NCBI RefSeq assembly: GCF_018687755.1
Contig: NZ_CP061305.1
Coordinates: 1,735,099-1,799,098, forward strand
Direction of reading: 5' to 3'
Source: Polynucleobacter sp. JS-Mosq-20-D10
GTDB lineage: Bacteria > Pseudomonadota > Gammaproteobacteria > Burkholderiales > Burkholderiaceae
Length of the DNA stretch: 64,000 bases
Shown piece after piece: positions 26,743 to 36,652 of the stretch. Numbering within the stretch: position 1 is the stretch's first letter; the number at the start of each line of letters is the position of its first letter. A program made the position numbers and the translations under genes. Under the pieces are notes generated by a model that searched no databases, had not been told where the DNA came from, and saw only the letters and a list, made by a program, of their open reading frames with translations.

Positions 26743-27576
26743 GATTCCCAAAAATAAGAATCCGCCCAACCAGTTATTGTGGCGAAATGCCTTGAAGCAA
26801 TCTTCTCGCTTGCGACTAGCCACTAGCTTCAGGTGATACGCGGCGCAGGCTACAGCGAAGAACCAACCTACCCAAAAGTAATTATTCAGATTGGCTAGTT
26901 GAGCGACCCAAATCTGGCTCAGAAAGAGCAGGCTATAACTCAGGGCAATCGCTAAAACATCAAATCGACCAAAGGTAATGGCCGAGGTGCGCAAACCCAA
27001 ACGTAAATCATCATCACGATCAACCATGGCATAAGCTGTATCGTAAGCAATCGCCCAGAAGATATTGCCCACAAACAAAATCCAAGCTTCCATTGGAATG
27101 AAATCCAATACAGCGGCATAGGCCATCGGAATTCCAAAGCCAAAGGCAATACCTAGGACTGCTTGCGGAATAGCAAAAAAACGTTTGGTGAAGGGATAAA
27201 TAATCGCAAGCGCCAAGGCAAAGAAAGAGAGCTCTTGAGTTAAAGCATTCAGAGGTTGAATGAGTAAATAGGCTATCAACGCCAAAGTGGCTGCTACGGC
27301 TAATGCTTCTTTCCCAGAAATTTTTCCACTCGTAATGGGACGATTTTTGGTTCTCAATACATGACGATCAAAATCTTGATCCGCATAGTCATTCATAGCG
27401 CACCCAGCACTACGCATTAAAAATGTTCCCAAGATAAAGATAATAAGAAGATGCCATTTAGGAATACCGCCACTTGCTAGCCAAAGTGCCCACAAAGTTG
27501 GCCACAATAGAAGTAGCGTTCCGATTGGTTTATCCAGACGGATCAGGTAAGCGTAAGCAATAATACGATCGCGCAT
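26725..27576 (-). CDS. ubiA: 4-hydroxybenzoate octaprenyltransferase
   Basis: Integral membrane prenyltransferase that attaches the polyprenyl tail to 4-hydroxybenzoate in ubiquinone synthesis. From the ATG at 27576 it has 283 residues; a longer TTG reading is less likely. The two Asp-rich motifs are visible: NDYADQDFDR (about 68-77) and DTAYAMVDRDDDLRLG in the second half. LIRLDKPIGTLLLLWPTLWA opens the first helix, and seven to nine hydrophobic segments follow. It lies downstream of recG on the same strand, 48 bases away. Confidence 0.96.
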   Translation of the reverse strand: MRDRIIAYAYLIRLDKPIGTLLLLWPTLWALWLASGGIPKWHLLIIFILGTFLMRSAGCAMNDYADQDFDRHVLRTKNRPITSGKISGKEALAVAATLALIAYLLIQPLNALTQELSFFALALAIIYPFTKRFFAIPQAVLGIAFGFGIPMAYAAVLDFIPMEAWILFVGNIFWAIAYDTAYAMVDRDDDLRLGLRTSAITFGRFDVLAIALSYSLLFLSQIWVAQLANLNNYFWVGWFFAVACAAYHLKLVASRKREDCFKAFRHNNWLGGFLFLGILLGLT

Positions 27577-27624
27577 CAGATAATTAGTCTTTCTTTCATA
27601 GCAATCATAGTCATGGTGCAATTA

Positions 27625-29712
27625 TCAAGCTTTTAGAAACTCAGTGCGAGAGCCCAGCCAACGCTCAAGATGTCTTTCCACTAAATCGCCATGCTCTGCT
27701 AGCAGACGCTCTGCCGCTGTCTGAGCCAACTCAATCAGCCATGCATCACGCTGAAGGTCGACAAATCGTAACATCGCATCCCCAGATTGTTTGGCTCCCA
27801 ATAATTCACCTGGCCCACGAAGCGATAAGTCGCGCTCTGCAATTACGAATCCGTCTGATGTTTCTCGTAAAGTTTGTAGGCGCTCTTTAGCGGCCATGGA
27901 TAGTGGCTCAGCGTACATTAAGATACACACTGAATCAGCGGAACCGCGCCCTACACGTCCACGTAACTGATGAATCTGTGCATAGCCAAAACGTTCGGCA
28001 TGCTCAATTACCATTAGTGCCGCATTGGGCACATCCACACCCACTTCAATCACAGTTGTCGCCACTAATAGCTGGATTTCATTGGCCTTGAAAGCCGCCA
28101 TCACTGCAGCCTTTTCCTCACTTTTTAGGCGTCCATGCACTAGGCCAACCTTAAAACTCGGAAGTGCTTCTGTTAGCTGCTCGAAGCTTTCAACTGCTGT
28201 TTGCAATTGCAAGACTTCAGACTCCTCAATCAAAGGACACACCCAATAGGCTTGCAGTCCCTTTGCTAGCCAATCATGTAAACCGCTAATCACCTCATCT
28301 CTACGTGCTGCCTTCACTACCTTAGTAGCAATCGGTTTACGACCAGGAGGTAATTCATCAATGACAGAAACATCCAAGTCGGCGTAATAGGTCATTGCCA
28401 GAGTCCGTGGAATCGGAGTGGCCGACATCATCAATTGATGACAATAAAACAGTTCCGAGCCAACACGTTGCTGAATCTCTAAGCGCTGTCTTACGCCAAA
28501 TCGATGTTGTTCATCAATAACCGCTAAACCTAACTTCGCAAAGCTCACCTTATCCTGAATGAGTGCATGCGTGCCAATAATGAGTTGAGCTTCTCCGCTC
28601 TCAATCATTTCTTGTGCGAGTCGTTTTTCCTTGGCTCTCAAGCTGCCAGAGAGCCATGCAATCTTCACGCCTACAGACCCAAACCACTCCTGCATTTTGA
28701 GATAGTGTTGCTCTGCCAGAATTTCTGTCGGCGCCATGATGGCAGCTTGATACCCATGATCCATTGCGCGCGCAGCAGCCAATGCTGCAATCACCGTTTT
28801 CCCACTACCCACATCACCTTGCAGCAGGCGATTCATTGGGTAGGTATTCGAGAGGTCAAGCCCGATTTCAGACCAGACGCGCGCTTGAGCACCAGTCAAT
28901 TTAAAGGGCAAAACTGTGAGTAAGCCCTCCTCAATGCTGGCATTTTTTTTGCTTGCATTCCTTGCTTTCTGATCCTTCGTAAAACTAGGGGCACGCCTTT
29001 CTCTCCGGATAGCATGCGCACGCTTTAAAGAAATCTGCTGGGCCAGTAATTCTTCAAACTGCACACGCCGCCAAGCGGGATGAGTACGCTCTAAAAGCGA
29101 TTGGGTATTGGCATCGGCAGGTGGCTGGTGCAAATAAGTAATCGCATCTTGCAGTGGTGGCCAATCATTTTTCGGCAGAATTTCTGCCACGAGTTTGGAG
29201 GGTAAAAATTCTGCCAAACTTTCTTTGAGGCTAGCATCCTGAAGGGCCTTGAGCACCGCCTTACGAATCATGGTTTGCGAGATACCGGCGCTGGCTGGAT
29301 ACACAGGAGTCAAGCTCGCTGGCAATGGTGCCTCTGGAATAACTGCACGAACAGTAGGGTGAACTATCTCTGCGCCTTGATAACCTTCCCGAATTTCACC
29401 CCGCACCCGGATATGACTGCCGACTGCCATTTGCTTTTGCTGGCTGGGATAAAAATTAAGAAAGCGTAGTTGCAGCGAAGCAGTATCGTCTTCAATTGTG
29501 ACCAACAGCTGCCTTCTGGGGCGAAACATCACCTGATTACGAATCACGATGCCCTGAGTCTGAATCGAATGAAATCTTCCAAGGCCTAAGGCCTCCTCAA
29601 TAGTGAAGAGCTCAGTCTCATCCTCGTAACGGGACGGCAGGTGCAAAGCAAGTGCCATAGGGCTGTTTAAACCCATTTTTTCGAGTGCAGTTGGCGGTCG
29701 CTTAGTCGTCAT
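27625..29712 (-). CDS. recG: ATP-dependent DNA helicase RecG
   Basis: Superfamily 2 helicase that remodels stalled forks and Holliday junctions. From the ATG at 29712 it has 695 residues; the longer reading would overlap queA. The N-terminal wedge/OB domain (about 60-160) precedes the helicase motors: Walker A LLQGDVGSGKTVIAALAA, DEQHRFGVRQR for motif II, MSATPIPRTLAMT for motif III, and QLRGRVGRG for motif VI. DEQH is the family variant of the DEAD box. It is divergent from queA with 30 bases between starts. Confidence 0.97.
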   Translation of the reverse strand: MTTKRPPTALEKMGLNSPMALALHLPSRYEDETELFTIEEALGLGRFHSIQTQGIVIRNQVMFRPRRQLLVTIEDDTASLQLRFLNFYPSQQKQMAVGSHIRVRGEIREGYQGAEIVHPTVRAVIPEAPLPASLTPVYPASAGISQTMIRKAVLKALQDASLKESLAEFLPSKLVAEILPKNDWPPLQDAITYLHQPPADANTQSLLERTHPAWRRVQFEELLAQQISLKRAHAIRRERRAPSFTKDQKARNASKKNASIEEGLLTVLPFKLTGAQARVWSEIGLDLSNTYPMNRLLQGDVGSGKTVIAALAAARAMDHGYQAAIMAPTEILAEQHYLKMQEWFGSVGVKIAWLSGSLRAKEKRLAQEMIESGEAQLIIGTHALIQDKVSFAKLGLAVIDEQHRFGVRQRLEIQQRVGSELFYCHQLMMSATPIPRTLAMTYYADLDVSVIDELPPGRKPIATKVVKAARRDEVISGLHDWLAKGLQAYWVCPLIEESEVLQLQTAVESFEQLTEALPSFKVGLVHGRLKSEEKAAVMAAFKANEIQLLVATTVIEVGVDVPNAALMVIEHAERFGYAQIHQLRGRVGRGSADSVCILMYAEPLSMAAKERLQTLRETSDGFVIAERDLSLRGPGELLGAKQSGDAMLRFVDLQRDAWLIELAQTAAERLLAEHGDLVERHLERWLGSRTEFLKA

Positions 29713-29742
29713 CGTTAAAATCCAATACCTGATGGTAATGCT

Positions 29743-30777
29743 ATGCAACTTTCCGACTTCAATTACGACCTTCCTCCCGAACTGATTGCTCAGCACCCGC
29801 TAGCAAATAGAACGGATAGCCGCCTCTTAGAGCTGAATATAGAGGGGGGTAATGTCGCACAATTCATTGATAGGCAGTTCCCAGACATCCTGAATCTGAT
29901 GAAACCAGGAGATTTACTAGTCTTTAATGACACCAAAGTGATTCCTGCACGCCTACATGGCAAAAAGGAGACGGGCGGCAATGTAGAGCTACTGATTGAA
30001 CGTATCAGCGGAGATAAACAAGCCTGGGTACAAATCAGAGCCTCCAAGGTTCCTAAGGCCGGCAGCATTATTCATGTACACAATCAGGCTGGCGAAACCT
30101 TCCCGGTCGAAATGATTGGTCATGATGACCGATTTTATGAAGTGCGCTTCCCTGAGAATGTGTTTGATTTGCTGGAGCGCTTTGGTGAATTACCTCTGCC
30201 ACCCTATATCGAGCATCAGCCAGATCAAGAGGATGCTAATCGTTATCAAACTGTCGTCGCCAAGAATCCTGGTGCTGTAGCAGCTCCTACGGCAGGCTTG
30301 CACTTTGATGAAGCCATTCTTCAGCAGCTGAGTGAGCTCGGTGTTAAACAGGCCACAGTCACTCTGCATGTGGGTGCAGGTACTTTCACACCAGTTCGCG
30401 AAGAAGATCTCACTAAACACAAGATGCATTACGAGTGGTTTTCAATTCCTGCGCAAACTCTTGCAGCGATTAAAGCCACCCAGCAGGCAGGCGGCAGAGT
30501 CATTGCAGTCGGAACGACCAGCTTACGCGCACTAGAGAGTCAGGCTCAAACCCAGCAGGCTAGTGGCGAAACGAATTTATTTATTACGCCTGGTTACACA
30601 TTCAAAACGGTAAATTGTCTTCTGACCAACTTTCATCTGCCAAAATCGACCCTGCTGATGTTGGTGAGCGCCTTTGCTGGTGTAGACAATATCCGCAATG
30701 CCTATCAACATGCTATTCAGAATAAATATCGCTTTTTTAGCTACGGCGATGCGATGTTCTTAAGCCGCCTTAACTAA
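29743..30777 (+). CDS. queA: tRNA preQ1(34) S-adenosylmethionine ribosyltransferase-isomerase
   Basis: Builds epoxyqueuosine on tRNA from preQ1 and the ribosyl part of SAM. It has 344 residues. Characteristic segments are DYDLPPELIAQHP-like YDLPPELIAQHPLANR at the N-terminus, DLLVFNDTKVIPARL, PTAGLHFDEAIL, HVGAGTFTPVR and TNFHLPKSTLLMLV. First gene of the queA-tgt-yajC-secD-secF run; tgt starts eight bases later. Confidence 0.97.
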   Translation: MQLSDFNYDLPPELIAQHPLANRTDSRLLELNIEGGNVAQFIDRQFPDILNLMKPGDLLVFNDTKVIPARLHGKKETGGNVELLIERISGDKQAWVQIRASKVPKAGSIIHVHNQAGETFPVEMIGHDDRFYEVRFPENVFDLLERFGELPLPPYIEHQPDQEDANRYQTVVAKNPGAVAAPTAGLHFDEAILQQLSELGVKQATVTLHVGAGTFTPVREEDLTKHKMHYEWFSIPAQTLAAIKATQQAGGRVIAVGTTSLRALESQAQTQQASGETNLFITPGYTFKTVNCLLTNFHLPKSTLLMLVSAFAGVDNIRNAYQHAIQNKYRFFSYGDAMFLSRLN

Positions 30778-30785
30778 ACCAGCTC

Positions 30786-31943
30786 ATGACAAAACCTATT
30801 CACTTTAATATCCTCGCGCGCGACTCTGCCAGTCCTGCACGTCTTGGTCAGCTTGACCTTCCTCACGGCAGTGTTCAAACGCCAATCTTTATGCCTGTGG
30901 GCACTTATGGCACCGTGAAGGCGATGACCCCACGGGATCTGCATGAGGCTAAAGCCCAAATTATCTTAGGCAATACCTTTCATTTGTGGCTACGGCCTGG
31001 TTTAGATGTTGTAAAGAAGCATGGTGGCTTGCACCGCTTTATGGGCTGGGATAAGCCCATCCTCACGGACTCAGGTGGCTTTCAGGTCTTTAGCTTAGGA
31101 GCACTCAGAAAAATTTCTGAGGAAGGCGTTACCTTTGCATCCCCGATCAATGGCGATAAGTTATTTATGTCGCCAGAAGTGTCAATGGAAATTCAGGCGG
31201 TACTGAATAGCGATATTGCGATGCAGTTTGATGAATGCACCCCTTACGAAATCAAGGGGCAGGCAACCTCAGAAAAAACTGCGCGCGCCTCATTGGAAAT
31301 GTCGCTGCGCTGGGGTGATCGCTCCTTAAAACGCTTTCGCGAACTGGAGACTGGCAACGGCCTTTTTGGCATCGTCCAAGGCGGCATGTTTGAAAACCTC
31401 CGTGAATTCTCCCTGGATGCCGTTAGTCAGCAGGGCTTTGACGGTATTGCCATTGGCGGCCTCTCGGTTGGCGAACCCAAACCCGAGTTTGAGCGCATCC
31501 TCAATTTCACAGCCCCTAAACTGCCAGAGCACATGCCCCATTACTTGATGGGGGTTGGAACACCTGAAGACTTGATGCTAGGTGTTAGCTTGGGCATTGA
31601 TATGTTTGACTGCGTCATGCCGACCCGCAATGCTCGCAATGGCTGGCTCTTTACCCGCTTTGGTGACCTCAAGCTGCGTAATTCAGGCTACAAGGACGAC
31701 GATCGCCCAGTCGACCCTACTTGCTCTTGCTATACCTGTAAAAACTTCACCAGATCCTACTTAAATCACCTGCAAAAGGCGAATGAGATTCTGGGGTCGC
31801 AGCTTAATACCATCCACAATCTCTCTTACTACCTACAGCTGATGGAAGAGGTCCGAGAATCTTTGGCTAAAGACCGTTTTAGCGCCTATCGCGAAGAATT
31901 TCATCGGAATCGCCAGCGCGGCGTAGAGCCCGGACAGGATTAA
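30786..31943 (+). CDS. tgt: tRNA-guanine transglycosylase
   Basis: Exchanges guanine 34 for preQ1 in tRNAs with GUN anticodons. It has 385 residues. The nucleophile/active-site Asp residues appear in LTDSGGFQVFSL and in DCVMPTRNARNG. The zinc site is C-x-C-x2-C with a downstream His (TCSCYTCKNFTRSYLNHL). Start ATG at 30786. The order queA-tgt matches many proteobacteria and completes two adjacent queuosine steps. A 134-base gap precedes yajC. Confidence 0.98.
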   Translation: MTKPIHFNILARDSASPARLGQLDLPHGSVQTPIFMPVGTYGTVKAMTPRDLHEAKAQIILGNTFHLWLRPGLDVVKKHGGLHRFMGWDKPILTDSGGFQVFSLGALRKISEEGVTFASPINGDKLFMSPEVSMEIQAVLNSDIAMQFDECTPYEIKGQATSEKTARASLEMSLRWGDRSLKRFRELETGNGLFGIVQGGMFENLREFSLDAVSQQGFDGIAIGGLSVGEPKPEFERILNFTAPKLPEHMPHYLMGVGTPEDLMLGVSLGIDMFDCVMPTRNARNGWLFTRFGDLKLRNSGYKDDDRPVDPTCSCYTCKNFTRSYLNHLQKANEILGSQLNTIHNLSYYLQLMEEVRESLAKDRFSAYREEFHRNRQRGVEPGQD

Positions 31944-32077
31944 TAGCCCTAGAAGCGTAAATAAGCCCTCAAAGCCCCATACAGTTTAGAATTGCGGGTT
32001 TACGGCTTCGCTTTAAAAGCCTAAAACTGAAGCAGTTCCCAAAGCAGTTTTTAACTGGTAATTAATGGAGGTTTTGT

Positions 32078-32404
32078 ATGTGGATTAGTAACGCTTTTGC
32101 CCAGGCTCCAGCCGCGGGTGCAGATTCTGGTGGCTTGATGAGCTTTCTTCCCTTGCTTTTGATGTTTGCAGTGTTGTACTTCATCATGATTCGCCCACAA
32201 ATGAAGCGTCAAAAAGAAACTAAAGCAATGCTGGAGTCTCTTTCTGTTGGCGACGAAGTAGTGACTGTTGGCGGCATCATCGGCAAAGTAACTGCATTAA
32301 AAGACCAAGTAGTGACTGTTGAAATTGCTGCTGGTACTGAAGTGCAAATGCAAAAAGGCGCCATCACAACAGTATTGCCAAAAGGCTCACTGAAGTCTGC
32401 TTAA
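32078..32404 (+). CDS. yajC: Sec translocon accessory protein YajC
   Basis: Small membrane protein of the SecDF-YajC complex. It has 108 residues. One transmembrane helix at about 20-42 (FLPLLLMFAVLYFIMI) is followed by the conserved RPQMKRQKE and GDEVVTVGGIIGKV. A good Shine-Dalgarno, TGGAGGT, lies seven bases before the ATG. The 134 bases upstream probably contain its own promoter, but I do not see a convincing pair of boxes. secD follows after 25 bases. Confidence 0.95.
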   Translation: MWISNAFAQAPAAGADSGGLMSFLPLLLMFAVLYFIMIRPQMKRQKETKAMLESLSVGDEVVTVGGIIGKVTALKDQVVTVEIAAGTEVQMQKGAITTVLPKGSLKSA

Positions 32405-32429
32405 TACGCTTGATTAAAAGTATCCCAAT

Positions 32430-34289
32430 ATGAATCGCTATCCTCTCTGGAAATATATAGTCATCCTCTTTGCTTTATTGATTGGAGGACTGTATTCATT
32501 ACCCAATTTCTACGGAGAGGCGCCAGCGGTTCAAGTCTCGTCTGCCAAGCCAACCATCAAGGTTGATTTGGCGACACAATCTCGAGTAGAAAAGATTTTG
32601 ACTGATGACAACATCAGCAATACTGGCATCTTCTTTGAATCTACCGGTAGTGTAGGTTCAATTAAAATTCGTTTTAACAATACTGACATCCAACTTCGTG
32701 CACGCGACTTGCTGCAACAGAAATTGAACATCGATCAAAACGAACCCAATTTCACAGTTGCATTAAACCTACTCTCGAACACACCAAGCTGGTTAAACGC
32801 ACTCAATGCCTTACCGATGCCTCTTGGCCTTGACTTGCGTGGCGGCGTTTACTTCTTGCTACAAGTGGATATGAAAGGTGCCGTTCAAAAGAAGGTTACT
32901 TCTTTGGCAACGGATATTCGTAGTCAGCTACGTGATAAATCGATTCGCCAGCAGGGTATTGAGCGTGGCCAAGACTCCATCACCCTAACATTCGGCAGCA
33001 CTGAAGATGCTGAAAAAGCGCGCTCTGTCTTGATGACTAGTCAGCCTGATCTGACCTGGCAAATTAAGCCTACAGGCCTGTCTCCAAAACTGGTTGGCGA
33101 ATTTAAACCGACTGCCTTGAAAGAAATTCAAGATAACGCAGTAAAACAAAATATCGTCACACTCAATAAGCGCGTCAATGAGCTGGCCGTTAAAGAGCCA
33201 GTGATTCAACAACAAGGTGCAGAGCGAATTGTTGTGCAGCTTCCAGGCGTACAAGATACTGCGCGCGCGAAGGACATCATTGGCCGCACCGCAACTCTAG
33301 AGTCCAGATTAGCCGACCCAATCGTTTCAACTATCGCCATTGGCGAGACTCCACCTCCGGGCATGGATGTATTCCGTTTTGGCGAAACTCGCCAAGGTGT
33401 ATTCAAAAAATCAGTCATCTTTAGCGGGGATCGTATTACCGATGCAAGCGCTGGCTTTGATCAAAACCAACGCCCTGCAGTCAATATCTCCTTAGATGCT
33501 GCTGGCGGTCGCGTGATGCAAGAAGTAACCCGTGAAAACATCGGCAAACCGATGGGCATGATCTTGTTTGAAAAAGGCAAAGGTGAGGTTCTCACTATTG
33601 CTACGATTCAAGGTGAGTTTGGATCCAAGTTCCAAATTACTGGCCAGCCAACTACCGAGAGCGCTAATGACTTAGCACTCTTACTACGTGCAGGCTCACT
33701 AGCCGCTCCCATGGAAATCATTGAAGAGCGCACGATTGGACCAAGCCTAGGTGCGGAGAATATTGAGAAGGGTTTCAAATCCCTGATCATTGGCTTTGGA
33801 GCAATCTCCATTTTCATGGTTGCTTACTACCTCTTATTTGGTACTTTCTCAGTAGTAGCTCTAGCGGTTAACTTGTTACTTTTGATCTCGATATTGTCAA
33901 TGCTGCAAGCCACCCTAACATTGCCAGGCATTGCTGCAATGGCCTTAGCGTTGGGTATGGCGATTGACTCCAACGTCTTGATTAATGAACGTATTCGTGA
34001 GGAGCTGCGTAACGGTGCTGCCCCACAAACGGCGATTGCTGTTGGCTTTGATAAAGCCTGGGCAACTATTTTGGATTCAAACGTCACCACCTTAATTGCC
34101 GGCCTTGCATTGCTAGCATTTGGCTCCGGTCCAATTAAAGGCTTCGCAGTAGTGCATTGCCTTGGTATTTTGACTTCCATGTTTTCAGCCGTCTTTTTCT
34201 CACGTGGCCTGGTTAACCTCTGGTACGGCAGAGGTAAAAAAGTTCAGAAACTCGCTATCGGCCAAGTTTGGCGTCCACAGGAGAAATAA
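32430..34289 (+). CDS. secD: Protein translocase subunit SecD
   Basis: Inner-membrane subunit that uses the proton gradient to pull preproteins out of SecYEG. It has 619 residues. The first transmembrane helix is near the N-terminus (YIVILFALLIGGLYSLPNFY). LGLDLRGGVYFLLQVD is the classic SecD motif at the start of the large periplasmic region. Five more helices occupy the C-terminal 170 residues, including GMAIDSNVLINERIREEL. secF starts three bases after its stop. Confidence 0.97.
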   Translation: MNRYPLWKYIVILFALLIGGLYSLPNFYGEAPAVQVSSAKPTIKVDLATQSRVEKILTDDNISNTGIFFESTGSVGSIKIRFNNTDIQLRARDLLQQKLNIDQNEPNFTVALNLLSNTPSWLNALNALPMPLGLDLRGGVYFLLQVDMKGAVQKKVTSLATDIRSQLRDKSIRQQGIERGQDSITLTFGSTEDAEKARSVLMTSQPDLTWQIKPTGLSPKLVGEFKPTALKEIQDNAVKQNIVTLNKRVNELAVKEPVIQQQGAERIVVQLPGVQDTARAKDIIGRTATLESRLADPIVSTIAIGETPPPGMDVFRFGETRQGVFKKSVIFSGDRITDASAGFDQNQRPAVNISLDAAGGRVMQEVTRENIGKPMGMILFEKGKGEVLTIATIQGEFGSKFQITGQPTTESANDLALLLRAGSLAAPMEIIEERTIGPSLGAENIEKGFKSLIIGFGAISIFMVAYYLLFGTFSVVALAVNLLLLISILSMLQATLTLPGIAAMALALGMAIDSNVLINERIREELRNGAAPQTAIAVGFDKAWATILDSNVTTLIAGLALLAFGSGPIKGFAVVHCLGILTSMFSAVFFSRGLVNLWYGRGKKVQKLAIGQVWRPQEK

Positions 34290-34292
34290 GTC

Positions 34293-35267
34293 ATGGAATT
34301 TTTCCGAATTAAAAAAGACATTCCCTTTATGCGCCATGCACTGGCGCTGAATGCAGTTTCTCTAATCACCTTCTTCGCAGCTGTTTTCTTCCTCTGGCAA
34401 AACGGTCTTCACTTATCAATTGAGTTCACCGGCGGTACAGTGATGGAAGTTTCTTATCCACAAACAGCTCCCCTAGATTCAATTAGATCCAAGGTAGAAA
34501 AACTGGGTTATGCCGATACCCAGATTCAGAACTTTGGCAGCTCGCGCGATGTGATGATTCGTCTGCCTCTCCAAAAAGATGCCGAGGGAAAAATGATTTC
34601 CTCTGCAGATCAAAGTGCAGCAGTCATGCAAGCGCTTGAGCCAAGCACTTCAGGCGTTAAGCTACAGCGCGTTGAATTTGTTGGGCCACAAGTTGGACGT
34701 GAGCTGGCAATAGATGGATTACTGGCACTACTATTTGTGATCATCGGCATCGTGATTTACCTCTCTTTCCGCTTTGAGTGGAAATTTGCTGTCGCCGGCA
34801 TTATTGCCAACTTACATGACATTGTGATTATTCTAGGTTTCTTCGCATTCTTTCAGTGGGAGTTCTCACTCTCCGTATTGGCTGCGGTATTGGCTGTATT
34901 GGGCTACTCAGTAAACGAGTCTGTGGTGATCTTTGACCGTATTCGCGAAAACTTCCGCAAATATCGCAAGATGACTACTCGTGAAATTATTGATAACGCC
35001 ATCACCAGCACAATCAGTCGTACCGTAATTACTCACGGTAGTACTGAAATGATGGTTTTGGCGATGTTGATTTTTGGTGGGCCCACCCTCTTCTACTTTG
35101 CCTTAGCCCTCACCATTGGTATTTTGTTTGGCATCTACTCGTCAGTGTTCGTGGCAGCGGCTTTGGCCATGTGGCTTGGTGTGACGCGAGAAGATTTAGT
35201 GAAAGGCGATAAAAAGCCGGACGATGTTACGCGCAACGATGACCCTAACTTTGGGGCTCAGGTTTAA
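34293..35267 (+). CDS. secF: Protein translocase subunit SecF
   Basis: Partner of SecD. It has 324 residues with six predicted transmembrane helices: one at the N-terminus (ALNAVSLITFFAAVFFLW) and five in the C-terminal half. The motif LSIEFTGGTVMEV follows the first helix, and YSVNESVVIFDRIREN is the conserved transmembrane 4-5 signature. A Shine-Dalgarno (AGGAG) lies in the last codons of secD. It converges with waaA, 14 bases apart, with no evident terminator. Confidence 0.97.
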   Translation: MEFFRIKKDIPFMRHALALNAVSLITFFAAVFFLWQNGLHLSIEFTGGTVMEVSYPQTAPLDSIRSKVEKLGYADTQIQNFGSSRDVMIRLPLQKDAEGKMISSADQSAAVMQALEPSTSGVKLQRVEFVGPQVGRELAIDGLLALLFVIIGIVIYLSFRFEWKFAVAGIIANLHDIVIILGFFAFFQWEFSLSVLAAVLAVLGYSVNESVVIFDRIRENFRKYRKMTTREIIDNAITSTISRTVITHGSTEMMVLAMLIFGGPTLFYFALALTIGILFGIYSSVFVAAALAMWLGVTREDLVKGDKKPDDVTRNDDPNFGAQV

Positions 35268-35281
35268 TAATTCAATCTCAG

Positions 35282-36652
35282 TTAATTTAAATTCTCAAGG
35301 GCGGCCATAATCTTTTGGGTCGCACCTTGATGCTCGAGTGCATAAGAATTTGCAGCGCTCGACATCTTTGCCAGTTCGGCAGTATTTAAAAGCAACCCTT
35401 TTAAAGCGTCCATGAGGGCAATGGGCTCACTCAAGTTGAGCTCACCCTGGATACGCTTGGCAGCACCCATCTCAATAGCATCTAGGGCGGCTTGTTGAAA
35501 GTTATAGGTATGCTCACCGAGCAAAACTGGACAACCGGCAGCACAAGCTTCAATCAGATTTTGACCACCAAACGGAAGTAGGCTGCCACCCATGACTACC
35601 ACGTCAGCAGCGCTGTAATACATTGGCATCTCACCCATTGAGTCCCCTAGAATGACATCCACGCCAGCATCACCCTTTGGCGTCTCAATCCATTCTGTAC
35701 GGCGTCGAAATGTCAGACCAGCATCTTCAATTTGATTGGCCACTTCAGAGAAGCGCTCAGGATGACGTGGTACTAAACAAAGCAATGGTGCAATTTCAAA
35801 AGTGTTGCCAAGTAAGAGATTCTTCCAAGCCTTCAGGATGATTGCCTCTTCACCATCACGAGTGCTAGCAGCGCAGACCATCAATCGTTGTTTGCTATGA
35901 AGCTCTTGCTTCCAGGATTTACCTTGCTGTACTAGGTTGAGGTCAAGTGGTACATCGAACTTCAGGTTGCCAACAATCTCAACCTGCTTAACGCCAAGAC
36001 TACGATAGCGGTCGGCATCTAAGTGCGTTTGAGCCAAGATCCCTTTAAATGCCTGAAATAAGGATCTGCCAGCATTTCCAAATCGATTGACGCGGCGAGC
36101 ACTTCGTTCAGATAAGCGTGCGTTTACTAAAAATAATGGCAGGCCGATTTCTGCGCAATAAAACACGATGGTTGGCCAAGCTTCGGTTTCCATAAACAAA
36201 CCGAACTTCGGTTTAAATACACGAATGAAATTAGCAACAGCCCAGCAGAGATCATAGGGTAGATAGACTTGACGTAACTGACCTGCGGCAATTGCCTTTT
36301 CGAATAGAGTAGCGCCAGTGCGGCGACCATTGAGCGTCATATGCGTCAACAGAATCGTCTCGCCACGAGATAGATAAGCTTCCACCAAAGGTTGAGCCGC
36401 TCTAGTCTCGCCAACGGATACCGCATGAATCCATACAGATCCCTGAGTAGTCGTTTTGCCATAAGCAAAACCCAAACGCTCAGAGAAGTAATTTAAATAT
36501 TCAGAGGAATGGCGTGTGCGCCAAGCCAGGCGAATAAATGCAAAAGGCAGAAGCAGATGCCAAAGCAGTTGATAAACAGCAAACCAGATCTTAGGGCGAG
36601 CACCATATTGCAAATCCTGCGGTGCAGGCCCAAGGCTTGGAGTCAAGCTCAC
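35282..36652 (-). CDS. waaA: 3-deoxy-D-manno-octulosonic acid transferase (Kdo transferase)
   Basis: Adds Kdo from CMP-Kdo to lipid IV-A at the inner membrane, the first step of LPS core assembly. It has 456 residues, somewhat longer than usual because of a 30-residue N-terminus. A hydrophobic anchor (about 28-48) is followed by the GT30 motifs WIHAVSVGETRAAQPLVE, RTGATLFEKAI and METEAWP. The C-terminal GT-B half has MGGSLLPFGGQNLIEACAAG. The ATG overlaps the purB stop by four bases (ATGA), supporting this start. Confidence 0.95.
   Translation of the reverse strand: MSLTPSLGPAPQDLQYGARPKIWFAVYQLLWHLLLPFAFIRLAWRTRHSSEYLNYFSERLGFAYGKTTTQGSVWIHAVSVGETRAAQPLVEAYLSRGETILLTHMTLNGRRTGATLFEKAIAAGQLRQVYLPYDLCWAVANFIRVFKPKFGLFMETEAWPTIVFYCAEIGLPLFLVNARLSERSARRVNRFGNAGRSLFQAFKGILAQTHLDADRYRSLGVKQVEIVGNLKFDVPLDLNLVQQGKSWKQELHSKQRLMVCAASTRDGEEAIILKAWKNLLLGNTFEIAPLLCLVPRHPERFSEVANQIEDAGLTFRRRTEWIETPKGDAGVDVILGDSMGEMPMYYSAADVVVMGGSLLPFGGQNLIEACAAGCPVLLGEHTYNFQQAALDAIEMGAAKRIQGELNLSEPIALMDALKGLLLNTAELAKMSSAANSYALEHQGATQKIMAALENLN

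Noticed and set aside
29713..29742. preQ1 riboswitch before queA
   Set aside because: Only 30 bases separate recG and queA starts and they show no C-rich preQ1 aptamer.
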